64,000 nucleotides of DNA from Siphonodentalium dalli (GCA_032622095.1 CP136067.1:95532707-95596706); one strand, 5' to 3'; shown: positions 10,588 to 22,543, numbered from the stretch's first letter. Notes: generated from the sequence alone by a model not told the origin. Program-made: numbers and translations.

Positions 10588-10665
10588 AGCTCTGTTGTCC
10601 GGTGGTTAGCGCGTCGGACTTTACTTCGCTGTCAACACAGCCTGGTGAGTCCGCAGCTCGCCGCT
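10588..10665 (+). other. tRNA-like / SINE head candidate
   Basis: GTCCGGTGGTTAGCGCGTCG resembles a tRNA D-arm (pol III box A region). It is followed ~35 nt later by GGTGAGTCCGCAG, which is only a weak box B. No cloverleaf could be closed convincingly, so it is at best a decayed tRNA-derived SINE. Confidence 0.2.
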
Positions 10666-11049
10666 GGTATCATGTGAGTTTCACACAGCAGTGGCTTGGC
10701 CGAATTGATCGACGTGCAATAATTATTGTCGGATTGTACCCTGTTCATATTTCGCCACAAGGTCGCGCGTATATTGTGTCTGTTTTGCACGACCCATGTA
10801 TGTAAACGGGTTCTTGATTATGAGCAGTGCAATATATTGTCAGTATGGTAACCACATTGTGGCTGTACTTCACCCTGCCCCCGGGGAGCAGCAGATGGTT
10901 ACTGAGTTTTCAGGCTCACCAGGGTAATAATTGTCCCACACATTGGAATAATGCAGGAACAACTCGTAGATGTAATAAATGGATCGATTATTACTTGTTT
11001 ATATCTCGAAGTTTATAAAATTGGATATTCGCACCAATCATATAAAGTT

Positions 11050-11325
11050 ATTATACAATGTTGTGTAAAGTATGTGTTTTTCTTGTACGAGTCCAGGTTG
11101 TGGTGAAAAGTCATATTGGACGAGACACGCATTCACACAGTAGATCGCCCGTATCAATGTGAGTTGTGTGAACAATCATTTACTTAATCGACTGACCTTA
11201 ACAGACACAAGAGCATTCACAAAGTCATGGATCAAACTAAATGCGAGGATCGCATGTCTACAGAACAATACCGAATCCTCGGCAACTTAGCACCATGCGG
11301 GGAGCGTGAACAAAAAAACATGTAA
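11050..11325 (+). pseudogene. C2H2 zinc-finger remnant with C-terminal tail
   Basis: One frame reads TRIHTVDRPYQCELC, then EQSFT, an in-frame stop (TAA) and STDLNRHKSIH. This gives the C-x2-C-x12-H-x3-H spacing of a C2H2 finger with a typical linker before it. A worse-preserved finger precedes it in another frame, implying an indel. After the finger, ~35 further codons (from KVMDQTKCEDRMSTEQY) run to a TAA at 11323-11325, probably the original protein end. The stop and frameshift make it non-functional. Confidence 0.7.
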
Positions 11326-11421
11326 TTGACCACTTAACCACAGCAGAATTATGGGTAATTTTTCAGGATTTAGTCGGAAATATGGCTTCTTGCCATTCAT
11401 CGGAAAGCTCTCCGGATACTT

Positions 11422-11678
11422 ATTATACTTATTATTTATGTGGGCAGTAGCCTCTATCCGGGCGCCTGCGGCGCATAAGATACTATGGGTGGCGGGATGG
11501 GGTTGTGGGTGGGAACGTTATACTTATTATGTATGTGGGCAGTAGCCTCTATCCGGGCGCCTGCGGCGCATAAGATACTATGGGTGGCGGGATGGGGTGG
11601 TGGGTGGGAACGTTATACTTATTATTTATGTGGGCAGTAGCCTCTATACGGGCCGCCAGCGGCGCATAAGATACTATG
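11422..11678 (+). repeat. Tandem repeat, ~96-bp unit x ~2.7
   Basis: The unit begins TTATACTTATTATTTATGTG and contains GGGCGCCTGCGGCGC and GGTGGCGGGATGGGG. Copies start near 11422, 11518 and 11613 and are almost identical, so this is a young local amplification. It is far more GC-rich than the surroundings. Confidence 0.9.
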
Positions 11679-12550
11679 ACCTGGACGAGTACAAGAAACA
11701 CTTATACTGTACACGACATTGAATAATGACATTTTTATTATCCATCTGTATGTTTATCCAAATTTTGGAAATAAAACTTGTGTGGTTATTTTTGGTATTT
11801 GTCGGCACTTAATTCTCTATAAAAGCCTGTACCGTATATTGATCACCAGAAAGCATGATTTGAAAAAGAAAACACGGAAGTGAGAAAAAAACTCAATGCG
11901 GAAGTGAAACGTCTGCTAAAATCCATCAATGTTGCGCGCGCATCACAATTTCACCGATTCATTTCGCAATAGAGTTAATTCGTGACGTCACGGAGTCCAA
12001 TATGAGAAGTCATATTGTACAGTCGGGAGTCCAATATGACTTTTTCCAGGACTATCACGTGGCGGATTTTGCCCAATCGGAAATGGTGTTAGTTAAGGGA
12101 TGGATAATAATATATATTAACTCACCGGACACCGGATGTTTTATTATTCTGCCAACAATTGACCTACACTAAAATAGTCGAAATCAAAGACGTGGGACAA
12201 CCATAAAACTCCATTTTACAACAAACAAAAAATGTTGCCGTTGAGAACAATTGGTATTAAACGAAAGATTAACATTTCTTTTACAATCGATATGTATTGA
12301 CGCGAGCGTAGAAGTTGCTTTGTGAATTTAGATCACGATTAACCGATCGACAGGAAGGTACCGCGAAATGGAAAACTGCCTTCAAAATCAAAGTTTCGAA
12401 TTTAGAATGTTCTGTGAGTACGCCAGCTAACAGCACTTGTTATATTCTCGACACATCGATACCGATAAAAGGTTCTGACACAGTAACAACAATGAAAGAC
12501 AATTAAGGCTCTTAAAGTCTTAATTAAGGCTCTTAACTTGTTCAAGCTCA
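11679..12550. other. Intergenic between the zinc-finger tail duplicates
   Basis: No gene recognised. GAGTCCAATATGA recurs at 11994-12040, and its complement (TCATATTGGAC) is in the finger remnant at 11111-11121. Confidence 0.5.
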
Positions 12551-12657
12551 ACAAAGTCATGGATCAAACTAAATGCGAGGATAGCATGTCTACAGAACAA
12601 TACCGAATCCTCGGCAACTTAGCACCATGCGGGGAGCGTGAACAAAAAAACATGTAA
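12551..12657 (+). pseudogene. Second copy of the zinc-finger C-terminal tail
   Basis: 107 bp, direct duplicate of 11219-11325 with essentially one difference (GATCGC versus GATAGC). It includes the same TAA stop, 1,332 bp downstream of the first. The finger itself is absent here. Confidence 0.8.
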
Positions 12658-12799
12658 ATAATCAGTATTAGTGGCTTTCAAGCCGGGGCCGTAGATTAAG
12701 ATGTGTTTTGCTTGAATGGCAAGAATTATTTTTAGATCCAAAAATGACATGAAAGCTTTATTGACAAGTACGTTAGGTAATGACGACTAATTAACTGTT

Positions 12800-13110
12800 G
12801 TTGTTGTTGTTGTTGAGAAATTATAAGACAATGACAAAAATAACGATGACTACGGTGATGTTGATTATAATGATGACGAGGTATATGACGATGACACTGC
12901 TGGATGATGATGTTGATGTTGTTGTTGTTGGTGATGCTGTTCGATGCTGATAATGATAGTGTTGACAAGGAGGATGATGATGAAAATAATGATAACGATT
13001 ATTGTGATAATGGTGACGACGAGATATACTGTTGTTTTTGCTGATAATGTGATGATGATGATGATGATGATGATGGTGACAATTACAATGATGATGACGA
13101 TCACGATGAT
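12800..13110. repeat. GAT/GTT-type trinucleotide microsatellite field
   Basis: Interrupted (GTT)n, (GAT)n and (GATGAT)n runs; open frames across it on both strands are artefacts of the triplet repeat. Confidence 0.9.
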
Positions 13111-13198
13111 AACGAATAGACGCAGAGCGGGAGGTGGCTGTACACATCGTGTACATAAAATTACCTTCCTTCTATCATTCTTTTATATATAAATAGAG

Positions 13199-13341
13199 GA
13201 TCTCACATGAGTTTCTATTTTATACGGAATTTATCAACCGAGTTCACTAAATTCGATTTGAGCCGAGGTTTACCGAGGCTCAAATAGAATTTAGAGGACG
13301 AGGTTGATAAATTACGTATAAAATAGGACGAGTGTGAGATA
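13199..13341. repeat. Inverted repeat, ~60-bp arms
   Basis: ATCTCACA..CTATTTTATACG..AATTTATCAACC pairs with GGTTGATAAATTACGTATAAA..TGTGAGAT around a small GAGCC/GGCTC inner stem. A MITE-like stem-loop without a clear target duplication. Confidence 0.8.
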
Positions 13342-13629
13342 CATTTTATCATATGATCAAATAAACCCGAAGCAACGTGAAATATTCATCGAAAACAACA
13401 ATCATAAACTACAGCGATCGCAAGTTATTTGAAGAACGCCGTGACGTCATCGCACGCGCTGATATTAAACGTGTCTATTACCGATAATTATGAAACTGCT
13501 TTTATGGCCAAATTATGTGATAAACTATTTTCTCAATATACTGTAATAAAGCATATATATACAAAAATTCAAAACGCACTTAACCTTCTGTCTAGCCGAT
13601 ATCTGGCCTGCTGGACCTCCTATTAAAAT

Positions 13630-13757
13630 GGTCAGGCACATCCTGAATTCCACTATTATCAGGTCAGGAACATACTGAATTCCACTATTAATCAGGTCAG
13701 GAACATCTTGAATTCCACCATTAATCGGGTCAGGCACATACTGAATTCCACTATTAT
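13630..13757 (+). repeat. Tandem repeat, ~33-bp unit x 4
   Basis: Four copies of GGTCAGG(A/C)ACAT..TGAATTCCA followed by C(T/C)ATTA. They abut the left end of the family C element. Confidence 0.9.
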
Positions 13758-15692
13758 AGTGGTTTGACCTAGAACAAATTTGGACTAAGTTTGTTTGTAT
13801 ACCATGTTGAAGAGGAATATATGCTCTATAACATATCCAAAATCCGCTAAAATCCGCTTTGAGCATTTTTTGTAATTCAAAATGGCGTCCAAGATGGCTG
13901 CCATTGTTATATAAGTCAGTTTGGTGCAATTATAGTGAGAAAATCTTGTCATATGTTTTCACATGTATACTTTTTTGTCAAGCTAATACATAACACCACC
14001 CGTTTGTGCCAAAATTGGAACTCCCTGTCCAAGATGGCCGCCATTTTACCGGAAGTGGCAATGTTTACATTTTTTTACTAATATCTTTAAGATAAGTTTC
14101 TGCTGTTTGGTATTGGTTGAGAATTGTGACTTTATTTTGTAATTAGCATGTTAACTGACCATTGAATCAATGAAATATGCCATGCATGGGGTTCGCACCC
14201 CTTCCGATCACTCAAAGTTTGTGGTATAACATTTCACAAAAGATCACCATTGGGATTCTAGTCATATTTCGTGAAGAAATGGGAAGAACTTTACAATGTA
14301 ACAACCCAGTGGTACAAAATTGTCACATTGTCTCAAAATGGCTGCCAAAATGTCGGCCAAAAGATGGAAAATGGTAAATATTGTCCCAGCGTGCCGCGCA
14401 ACCGCTTACAAGTTGTGATTGATGCACACACTTGACTATACTGTCTTCTATACAGTGATTACTAATATTGCTGATGCATCTTGGTTGATTGTTACTATTT
14501 TAACCACTGAAATTAGAAGAATTATTCGAAATTTCTGTCACACACCTGACATCAAAATCAGCATAAATTCACTGTTCAGGTTTGAACCATTTTCTAAAAG
14601 TAAAATGAGGCTATCGTTGGTATCAAAGGTGTTTATTGTTTTGATATGTGTTAAAGATTTCACACTGAGGTGTTTTAGACAAATTAATCAAGATGCAAAT
14701 GTATTTTTTGAGACAGTGCAAGTTTTTGGGGGGATTAGCTGGGATTCGGTCCATGGCGCTTGCGACTCAAAGTCCGACGTCAGTACCACACGGCTACCGA
14801 AGCGTCTCCAAAAATGGAAGCTCAAATGGCCGCCGTATTCCGACGTCGGACTTATGACACTATATGCACATTTTAAGGTCTCTATTGTGTGTGTGTATAT
14901 ATATATACTAGCAGGTGGACCCGAATTCGTCCGGGCTGTTTCCCCTCTGCTTTTCGGCGAATTGCGCGATTTGACCTTGAATTGTCAATTTTGAAGGTCG
15001 AGGTCAGGTGGGGTCACGATTTGACCCGTCCAAAACACTGCCCGGACAAAGGTACCCGACAAAAGTACCCGTCGAAATCCACCCGGTTTTACCCGATTTG
15101 ACCTCGAATTGATCATTTTGAAGTTCAAGGTCAGGTCGGGGTCACGATTTGACTCATCCAAAACACTCATTGGACAAAAGTAACCCTATGTATAAATTTT
15201 CGTCGAAATCCCATCAAAATTCGCTATTTGACCTTGAATTGACCCGATTTCAAGGTCAATGTCACGTTGCAAGGGCAAACGAAGAGGCTTACGACAGTCC
15301 CCATACGAAAGTATCCCTAGACACTAATTTTCATCGAAATCCCGTGATACTCGGGCGTTCTACCTTGAAATGACCCGATTTCAAGGTCAATGTCACGTCG
15401 CACGGGCAAATTAATAGGCCCCATGCCACTCCCCGGCCGAAAGCAACCCCACATACCAAGTTTAATCGAAATCGGTTCGGCCGTTTTCGAGTCCATCGCG
15501 AAGAGTCCATCGCGAGCAGACAGACAGACAGACACACACACACAGATTTCCCAAAATATATAATAGATAGCAGATATGGCAAAGTAGATTTTATATATAG
15601 ATGATATCTTCCTCTTTCGAAATGGTATAAAAGCCAAGTTGGTTCAAATTTTTTCTTGGTTGAACTAAAATTTGTGTTTATCGACCAGACTA
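13758..15692. mobile_element. Family C element, copy C1 (inverted ends)
   Basis: The left part (GACCTAGAACAAATTTGGAC..., then ATACCA...GAAGAGGAA) is matched in reverse at the right, ending TTTATCGACCAGACTA at 15677-15692. It contains several CAAGATGGC(T/C)GCCAT blocks and CCGGAAGTGG, shared with C2 and C3. A family D repeat occupies its right half (14909-15570). The extreme left end has lost the TAGTCTGGTCGATAAA tip seen in C2. The 191-codon open frame at 14419-14994 runs across repeat boundaries and looks like chance. No transposase. Confidence 0.65.
14909..15570 (+). repeat. Family D repeat with AGGTCA-rich submonomers
   Basis: Starts CTAGCAGGTGGACCCG directly after a (TA)n run and ends in (CAGA)n(CA)n followed by GATTTCCCAAAATATATAAT. 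Inside, ~110-bp submonomers repeat TTTGACC(T/C)..GAA(T/A)TG and a TCAAGGTCA..GTCACG phrase. A 5'-end portion is present in reverse at 46690-47031. It is probably a transposon of unknown class; a (TA)n junction and internal monomers are seen, but no ends allowing classification. Confidence 0.7.
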
Positions 15693-16149
15693 ATATTTTG
15701 TCCAGTAGAATGATTAATCGTGACGGCACACCAATAAGCAACTCAATTATCATTCAATTAGTTTAAATGTTATCAAGGAGCGATTGAGTCATCCTGGTAT
15801 TGTCATTTAGAAAGGCATACATTAGTAATATTATAATATTATTGAATATCAACGCTGGAGCAAAAGATTGCACAACGAATTTTGTCGGAAGACTGTTCCA
15901 TTCGCTGCTATATTATTAAGAGTGACATTTGGCTGTGCACTGGTATGCGCCGTCTTCTCATCCCGACGCAAATAAAGGAAACGTGAATATGTTACGGCCA
16001 TATACCACTATAATAGGAATTCAGGATGATTGTGCCTTACCTGGTAATGGGCTTATGTGTCTGATCTGATTATTTTCTGGTATTGAAAACGTACAGATTA
16101 TGGTTTCATGATGTCAAAATACAGGGAATCTTTAATGCTGAATACTTAC
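15693..16149. other. Probable intron or 3' flank of the receptor gene
   Basis: On the minus strand this follows the GTAAGT donor. A possible acceptor at 15933-15934 (GTGCACAG on the minus strand) would open a short phase-0 frame beginning PNVTLNNIAANGTVF, but it hits a stop after ~27 codons. No final transmembrane exon could be placed. Confidence 0.3.
16144..16149 (-). other. Splice donor of the GRL exon
   Basis: GTAAGT on the minus strand immediately after codon 353 (ACA). It matches the metazoan donor consensus and ends the exon in phase 0, as is usual for 3' introns of Gr-like genes. Confidence 0.75.
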
Positions 16150-17208
16150 TGTAGCATTTATTATGGCACAGCAGACAGAAGCAACAACAAGATGACCCAT
16201 GACGAACATCAGCCAGAATACACCCAGGATCCGATGAAGGGTGGCACTGCTCATGTAGAATATGAACTGGTAGAGGATAAGACAACAGATGGGAAAATCT
16301 GCTGCGAAAATCGACCCTATTAACCAGGAGAACGTGTCGTCCAAAATCTCGGTCAGTTCGTTGATATTCTCGTGCCAGCAGCGATATTTCGCGATATCCA
16401 CGGGTGAATCTTTATTATCTACGTCTTTTCGCAATGATTCGTTCAAGGAAAGATACTCCTTCGAAACTACGGCGAATAATAATAACGCTAGTGCAATAGA
16501 AAATGTCGTCACAACTGTTGCCGTAAAAGTACAAAATATTCCCAATCCTACGAAATAAGGTTCGTAACCGGATAAATACGCATTCGGCAGTGTTGCCGTG
16601 GTGATCATACGCATCATGTCTGTTGATAAAGCGCATCCCACAATTAGGCTGCCCGTATTGAAGACGATCATGCCGTTGCACAATTTCACAGCTACCATGG
16701 AGAATATTTTAATAAATCGGCGGTGCGTTTGTAACCCATATTCTTGCCATTTATCGAAGAATTTCGGAAGTAAATCCTGGTTGTAAAATGCCCGAAAAAC
16801 ACATAAGAATTTTGCGACATTCTCCAAGAACCACATGGAAAGCCAAAGGCGAAAAAACAGAAGAATGTCAAAATCTTCTTGTGCTCTGTAAACAGACAAC
16901 GAGCGAATAAAAGAAAACAACACAACAGTCCCTACAAAAACTGAATATATCATCAGCTTCCCAGTCTCCGTTTTCTGTGTCGAATTATTCTTTGCACGAC
17001 GGAAATAAAGTCCCGAAATCTTCAGAAACATAAATAATGTGCGCATATTTTGAAACAGCACCGTATCTGTGTATGCCATGCGGTTCTCGTCCGATATATG
17101 CTCTCCGTTGTTATTCTCTATTTCCCTGTCACCATTACAATCGGAGATTCTTCGGACAAACATACGTTTAATTGGCATCCCTGGAGAATGGTCCAATGCA
17201 CATACCAT
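16150..17208 (-). CDS. Gustatory-receptor-like (GRL) seven-transmembrane chemoreceptor, 5' exon
   Basis: A 353-codon exon of a multi-pass membrane protein. After a ~55-residue hydrophilic N-terminus comes LFMFLKISGLYF, like the start of the Gr/GRL family. Hydrophobic segments lie at ~85-103, 114-138, 168-192, 219-248, 293-318 and 326-352, making six of the seven helices. Before helix 5, YRCWHENINELTEILDDTFS resembles the conserved helix 4-5 loop. The ATG at 17208 has an in-frame TGA four codons upstream. The frame runs past ACA|GTAAGT at 16150/16149, a strong phase-0 donor, then stops after five codons, so the exon carrying helix 7 is missing. The family works as membrane ligand-gated channels in insects; the ligand and role here are unknown. 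No inactivating mutation is visible. Confidence 0.85.
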
Positions 17209-17367
17209 TGGTACGGCTCAATATCAAGGTTGTTGTAGTATATGACAATTGTAACATCATGTCGTTCGTATTACGTGTAAAGAGATATTCGAAATATCAT
17301 GCGTGGATATTCTGATGGCAGGCAGCAACATCACAGTGTTGGTCCCTACTTCAATTACACAGCAGGT

Positions 17368-18030
17368 ATGGTCAATAGTTTGACAATGAACATTGTCCGT
17401 ATGTTATTCAGGATGCAATAATTTGCCTTAACCTCGATATCGCATTACTGCAGCTACCCTATGTTCCTCAGCATAAAATAATTGTCCTAGATTCGATTTT
17501 GCCACAGACCCACTTAACAGGTATGGTCAATAGATTGACATCCTTCATCGACTGCAGTCTGCATATTTGTTATTAAGCATAAAATAATTTGTCCTAGATT
17601 CGATTTTGTCACAGACCCACATAATAGGTATGGTCAATATATATTGAAATCCTTCAGCGACTGTTTGTTACTCAGCAGGAAATAATTTGTCCCAGCTTCG
17701 ATATCGCCAAGCACATAACCACAACAAAGATTAGTTATTCCTCGAATTGATGTCTGACATCTTCAACATCCGGGTCACTTCATATTCAGAATTAAATAGT
17801 TTATCATATAATTTCGATTCTACCATAGAGCCACTAAATGGTATTGTCAATAGATCGACAATCTACACTGTCATGAAATAATTTGTCTTCGCTTCGATCT
17901 CACCAAAGCCCAGAACCAGAAGAACGAAGATTCATTATTCCATCCCATTGGCGCCTTGTAGCTGCAACATCCGGGCATTGTTCAGCATAAAATAATTTGT
18001 ACAAGCTTCGATCTCAAAGCTTCATTATCC
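17368..18030. repeat. Diverged tandem repeat upstream of the GRL exon
   Basis: About five irregular copies of a ~110-140-bp unit with GGTATGGTCAATAGATTGACA, split by substitutions, and CAGCATAAAATAATTTGTCC followed by TTCGAT. It lies 5' of the receptor start and could include promoter or 5' UTR sequence. No TATA or initiator element could be picked out. Confidence 0.75.
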
Positions 18031-18587
18031 CTTCAAATAGATTCCTGGCAGTTGTCCGGTGTTACATCCGCCGGCTGTTATTCTATGTTGTTCTGTGTTA
18101 GGCGCGTGATTGTACAAGACGGGCATCTATTATTCTATGTCCAATATATATACTCATCGATAACACACCCGACGATAGAACTCGGTCAATTGATCTGCGT
18201 CGGAAAAGTACCCCCTAACTTCATGCAAGCGGCTGTTACTAGGGTCCCTTTATTGGAATGTCTAATGCCCATCAATTCTTCATGAAACGTTTCACCTTCG
18301 ACCACTCACTGGGAAAGTAAATATATCGGGTTCCGATTTAGGTAACAATGAGTATAATCGACGTGCACTAATTAGATCGCTAATGCGGTGAGATCAATGT
18401 ACATACACTTTACTCCGTATCCATACCGCGTAAAATTTCCCTCCTCTAAGTCTTTCGGAGCTAAATTATGTTTTACGTTTCGCCACGAAAATCATGTCCG
18501 AAAAAACAAAAATTAACATTTACTAACGATTGTAAAACATGAACCCATTGGTTTGGGTATTATATTCTACTTACTACAACACAATAT
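18031..18587. other. Intergenic, no gene recognised
   Basis: Unassigned sequence between the tandem repeat and the next element. The open frame at 18052-18285 has no recognisable motif. Confidence 0.5.
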
Positions 18588-19280
18588 CGTCGCGTCAGAA
18601 CTAAACTGTTCTATCTCCATTTTGGCGGAAAAATGAGATATTGGTACATTTCGATTCGGTGCGGGATTCTAATGTATATCAAATTTGAATGATATACATT
18701 CTGTTCCATCTCAAAAACTCACCTTTTGACTGCTATATTGTTCTATCTCCACTGTGGACCAATGAATCTATTTATTTTGTACCACGTGATTAAATCAATT
18801 TCAGTGCTAAAATGCATCGCCTACCTTCAATAGAAAGCAATGGAACCCGAACTTGGGCTAACGCCACGAAGTGACTAGTTGGAAATAATGCTTTATCACT
18901 CCTAGGTATGAACATCTTATCTCTAGGATAACTATTTGGTTAAATTAACACTGACAATGGCGTGATTTGGGATTTTTGCACGTTAATATAATTAATAAAC
19001 ACAAAAAAACAATATAGCACCGAATAAAACGGGACATTTTACACACATTGTTCTATCTCCAAAGTGTTCTTTTCGTGATTACACCCAAGATATCATATGT
19101 TTCGTCTCGAAACTCGTCATATAATAAGTATTTGTAATCCAGCTATCATACTCGATGTGTACTATCTTCCAAAACAGAATGAAAACATGTGAATCGGGGG
19201 GGGGGGGAGTCAAAACTTTAAACCCGATTTCCCACAAAAATGAAAATATGGAGATAGAACACTTTAGTTCTGACGCGATG
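18588..19280. mobile_element. Terminal-inverted-repeat element, 693 bp, non-autonomous
   Basis: The left end CGTCGCGTCAGAACTAAAC followed by TGTTCTATCTCCAT is matched in reverse at the right end (ATGGAGATAGAACA..TTAGTTCTGACGCGATG). The TTGTTCTATCTCCA motif recurs internally near 18736 and 19049, resembling subterminal transposase-binding repeats. No coding frame. The flanks TAT and CCA show no clear target duplication, so the superfamily is undetermined. Confidence 0.75.
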
Positions 19281-20024
19281 CCATGACAGGGGTCAATACT
19301 ATGAATAGTTTTATAACAGTAAACATAAATAGTATTTATTAATTTGTAAGAACAAATTTGTGTTAAATATCACAGTGGTTTCATAGTACAGCGCAAATTT
19401 AGCCTTATTATTTGTACACTAAATTAGGGGTATACAAACATATAATTAATAGTTTCATATAGTTAAGTGTTTAACACCCTCCCCCCCCCCCGACCATATA
19501 GCGACACGGTGGCGGGAGATGTGACGGGGGTGTTGGATGGCTTACCTGAAACAACAAATTGTACAAACTGACATTGTTCTCATTGTTAATGCCATAACCA
19601 GCAATTAGTCATGATGCCAATTTGTTGCAGACCAATCAGTCTGAATCACCAGCATGTCTTCTACTGATCAAAGTTGTGGCTTAAATAGGCTATCAGTAAC
19701 TGTTGGGAATCATAGGCGGTATCGTGTTAAAAATTGCACAGCTATATATCGATCATGGTGGAAAGCGTTTGAGGTACCAGCAAGAAAGTTCCAACCAAAT
19801 TGAATTTCCTAAAGTTAGGAGTATGGTCTGGTTCCATGTGGGCGTTTGGTCTTTTTCCATGTGTGCAGTTGGAAAAGTAGAGGTGTGGACACCCCATGGG
19901 CACCATATAGTTACGTTACTGCGTCCGAACGTGTTTTTTACTTTTATATTTCGGGGAGGGGGTCCACATCCAAACGACTAACAGTTGCATGGTGACATTT
20001 ACACAGACTATAGTCGAGGTGTAA
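19281..20024. other. Intergenic, no gene recognised
   Basis: Contains a C-run near 19482. The open frame at 19703-19981 has no supporting motif and overlaps a diverged repeat shared with ~1600-1700. Confidence 0.5.
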
Positions 20025-20168
20025 TAAGGATTTACTGTCATGTGGAATGTTTTTATGAAGATGTAACCGTGAGGTAAGTGGACATAACTTGTGTAAAACC
20101 CGAAGTTATGACCACTTACCTCACGGTTACATCTCCATAAAAATAGTCCACATGACAGTTAATCCTTA
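20025..20168. repeat. Stem-loop MITE-like repeat, ~62-bp arms
   Basis: TAAGGATT..ACTGTCATGTGGA... pairs with ...TCCACATGACAGT.AATCCTTA, with an inner stem ATGTAACCGTGAGGTAAGTG. TA flanks both tips, compatible with a TA target. No coding capacity. Confidence 0.85.
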
Positions 20169-22145
20169 TATTTATATACATTTAGCGAAAAAGCCACTTT
20201 TGTAAATGTATTTAAATCGAAAAGTGTATCGTGACAAGATCAGCCCAAAATATCCAATAGCACCCTTGGCAAAAGTTAATAGGAACAATTTCTCTTCATA
20301 TTGAAACCCGATGATGTATTAAGTCAATCCTGCGCGAGTCCAAATGCGCCCAAAACATTACGCGTTCGTCTTTCCAAACCCAATGACGTATCGATGGTGT
20401 TATGATCTTGGTGTTATGATGCGTTGCGCATTCAGCGAGAAATAACTGCAACTAGCCACGTGGGCGCCGACCAATCAGAATGCTGGATTTAGTGATGACA
20501 ACACTTAGTGTGTAAATATAAACCATTAAGACGTGGAAAAAAGAACTCACCCGTCTCCGGCCATTCACCCATTACCAGTGTTGTCAGAATACCTAGCTCG
20601 ATTGAGTCGTAATTGACACACAATTAATATGGGAACTTACAATCCGTGCTATCATAGTGTGATTAGTGACAAAGAAAATATTTCGTCCGTAATTTGAAAT
20701 CGTGGCCTTCCGGGTGAGGGGTACCTACATAAATGTACTAAAAGGCCGAGCGGAAACCTTACATACAAGTATACCCCAAATGGCACACGTGAAACTAAAT
20801 GGTTAGTGGTAGCGTTATATACTATTAAAGGAAGTGCCACACCATGGACCACTGGTCTACTCACTACATAATTACCATATCACTAATATGCATAGGCCAG
20901 TTGGTAAGTACACCTGTAGCTGTATCGGATTTGTATCCGTAGCTGGTACCGTGACCTTCAATCTCGTTCACGACCTGACATTGCTGGATACCGATATTAT
21001 CGTATGCATGTTAGTAGCTGTACTGAAAGTGGAGAATGGGTGACACGGTAGCGAGACATCTGATAAGCATAAGATAGGACACCACAACGGCCATATTTGA
21101 CATCACTGTGTGGCTGAGTAAGATGTCGACCAAGACATCTGACGAGCAGTGGATAGGGCTATTAGGGCGGTATAGCGAACGGATCGTCGACACTACATGG
21201 CTGGAGGATATCAAAATTCATAAGTAAGCTGATGATGTAGTACCCAATTCATAAGTAAGCTGATTGACGTAGTACTTACCCAATTCCAACTGAGTTAACC
21301 AGTCTATCAAGAGTGGAGACCAGTATAAAATGCTATGATTTATTTACAGTGACCAGAATAACATTGTATATTTAAACCTATGGCAACAATATGAACAATT
21401 TGTATGCACTATATTACGGGAATAAAGTAAATAAATTAGGCCGGGATTAGAGGTTGGTGGGTTATATGTGGATATGTGGTTCATACCGATGAACTGATAT
21501 AAATTTAGTAGAGCAATAAAGACCAATGTTGACACAAAATTCAAAGTGACTCTACTGTCATGGGGAAAACTATAAAATGGGGGGGGGGGTGTCTTAAATT
21601 ATCTCCATTTCTATAGATCATGGTGCCATAATTTAAAGGAATAGCAAATGATGTAAGTATATAGTGATATACCATATAAATTAGTATCACATGGTAACAT
21701 ATACACATAATGGCTAATGCGACTACACTGATAAAAAAATAAATTGGGGGGGTCTGACAGACTACTATTATATTGGGGAAATATGGGTTGGTACCGATAG
21801 ACTGAAATAAATTTGTCGAGTGATAATGACCAATGTTGACGTATACACGACTATACTGTCGCACAATTTGCCAAAAAGGCGAAAGATTAATGAATATTAC
21901 GAGTAATGCATGTCATGTGTCAAAAGTTACTCAAATGAGTCAAAACTGTACTATATCACGATTTATATACATGTTGTATTAGGCTGTGGGGCAATTAAGT
22001 GAGAAGGTGACCAACTACAATGTACATGTAGAAGTCCCAAAAGCAAAATATAACATGTAGAACTGGTCAAATATGGACCCTGGAGGCTGGTGCCCAATAT
22101 GGAGCAGCTCATAAAACACTCGCAGAGCCCTAAAAGTTAAATTGA
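20169..22145. other. Intergenic, no gene recognised
   Basis: Includes a short tandem duplication at ~21220-21285 (CATAAGTAAGCTGAT...GTAGTAC). The open frames here lack motifs. Confidence 0.5.
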
Positions 22146-22543
22146 TTAACAACATAGGATTTGCCATTAAAATCGATTTATGTCAATAAAACTCTTATTT
22201 TTCAAAATTTTAAGCTGAGACTTCGTACGCCTATCTAAAATACTTACATAATCTTAATTTAATTTTTTTTTTAAGTTTGGTCTAACTAAACAATTGTTAA
22301 CAAAACGACTAATATCCAATTTATGAGGTTCAGACTTATAATGCATGTGTAATATACTTCTCCGATCTTAAAATAACTGGATTGTGCAATAAATAAGCTT
22401 TCAGACTCGATAAATTGATTTTTTTAAACATGAAAAAAAACGGAAAAAGAGACAAAAAATTTAACATAGAATTTCCCCATTCAAATCGATTTATGTCGAT
22501 AAAACTCTTATTTTTCAAAATTTTAAGCGGAGACTTCGTGTGT
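22146..22543 (+). repeat. Pair of ~80-bp direct repeats
   Basis: ATCGATTTATGTC(A/G)ATAAAACTC... through TTTCAAAATTTTAAGC(T/G)GAGACTTCGT appears at ~22146-22229 and ~22461-22543, 315 bp apart. Confidence 0.85.

Noticed and set aside
12732-13192. Several overlapping ORFs on both strands around 13 kb
   Set aside because: They are low-complexity translations of GAT/GTT triplet repeats, open in many frames for that reason alone.
14419-14994. 191-codon plus-strand ORF, second longest in the window
   Set aside because: It spans the interior of a family C repeat and runs into family D. The homologous region of C3 is not open in the same way, and no motif is recognisable.
15317-15753. Two minus-strand ORFs of 106 and 140 codons
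   Set aside because: They lie across the family D/C junction and include the (CAGA)n tract; chance frames in repeats.
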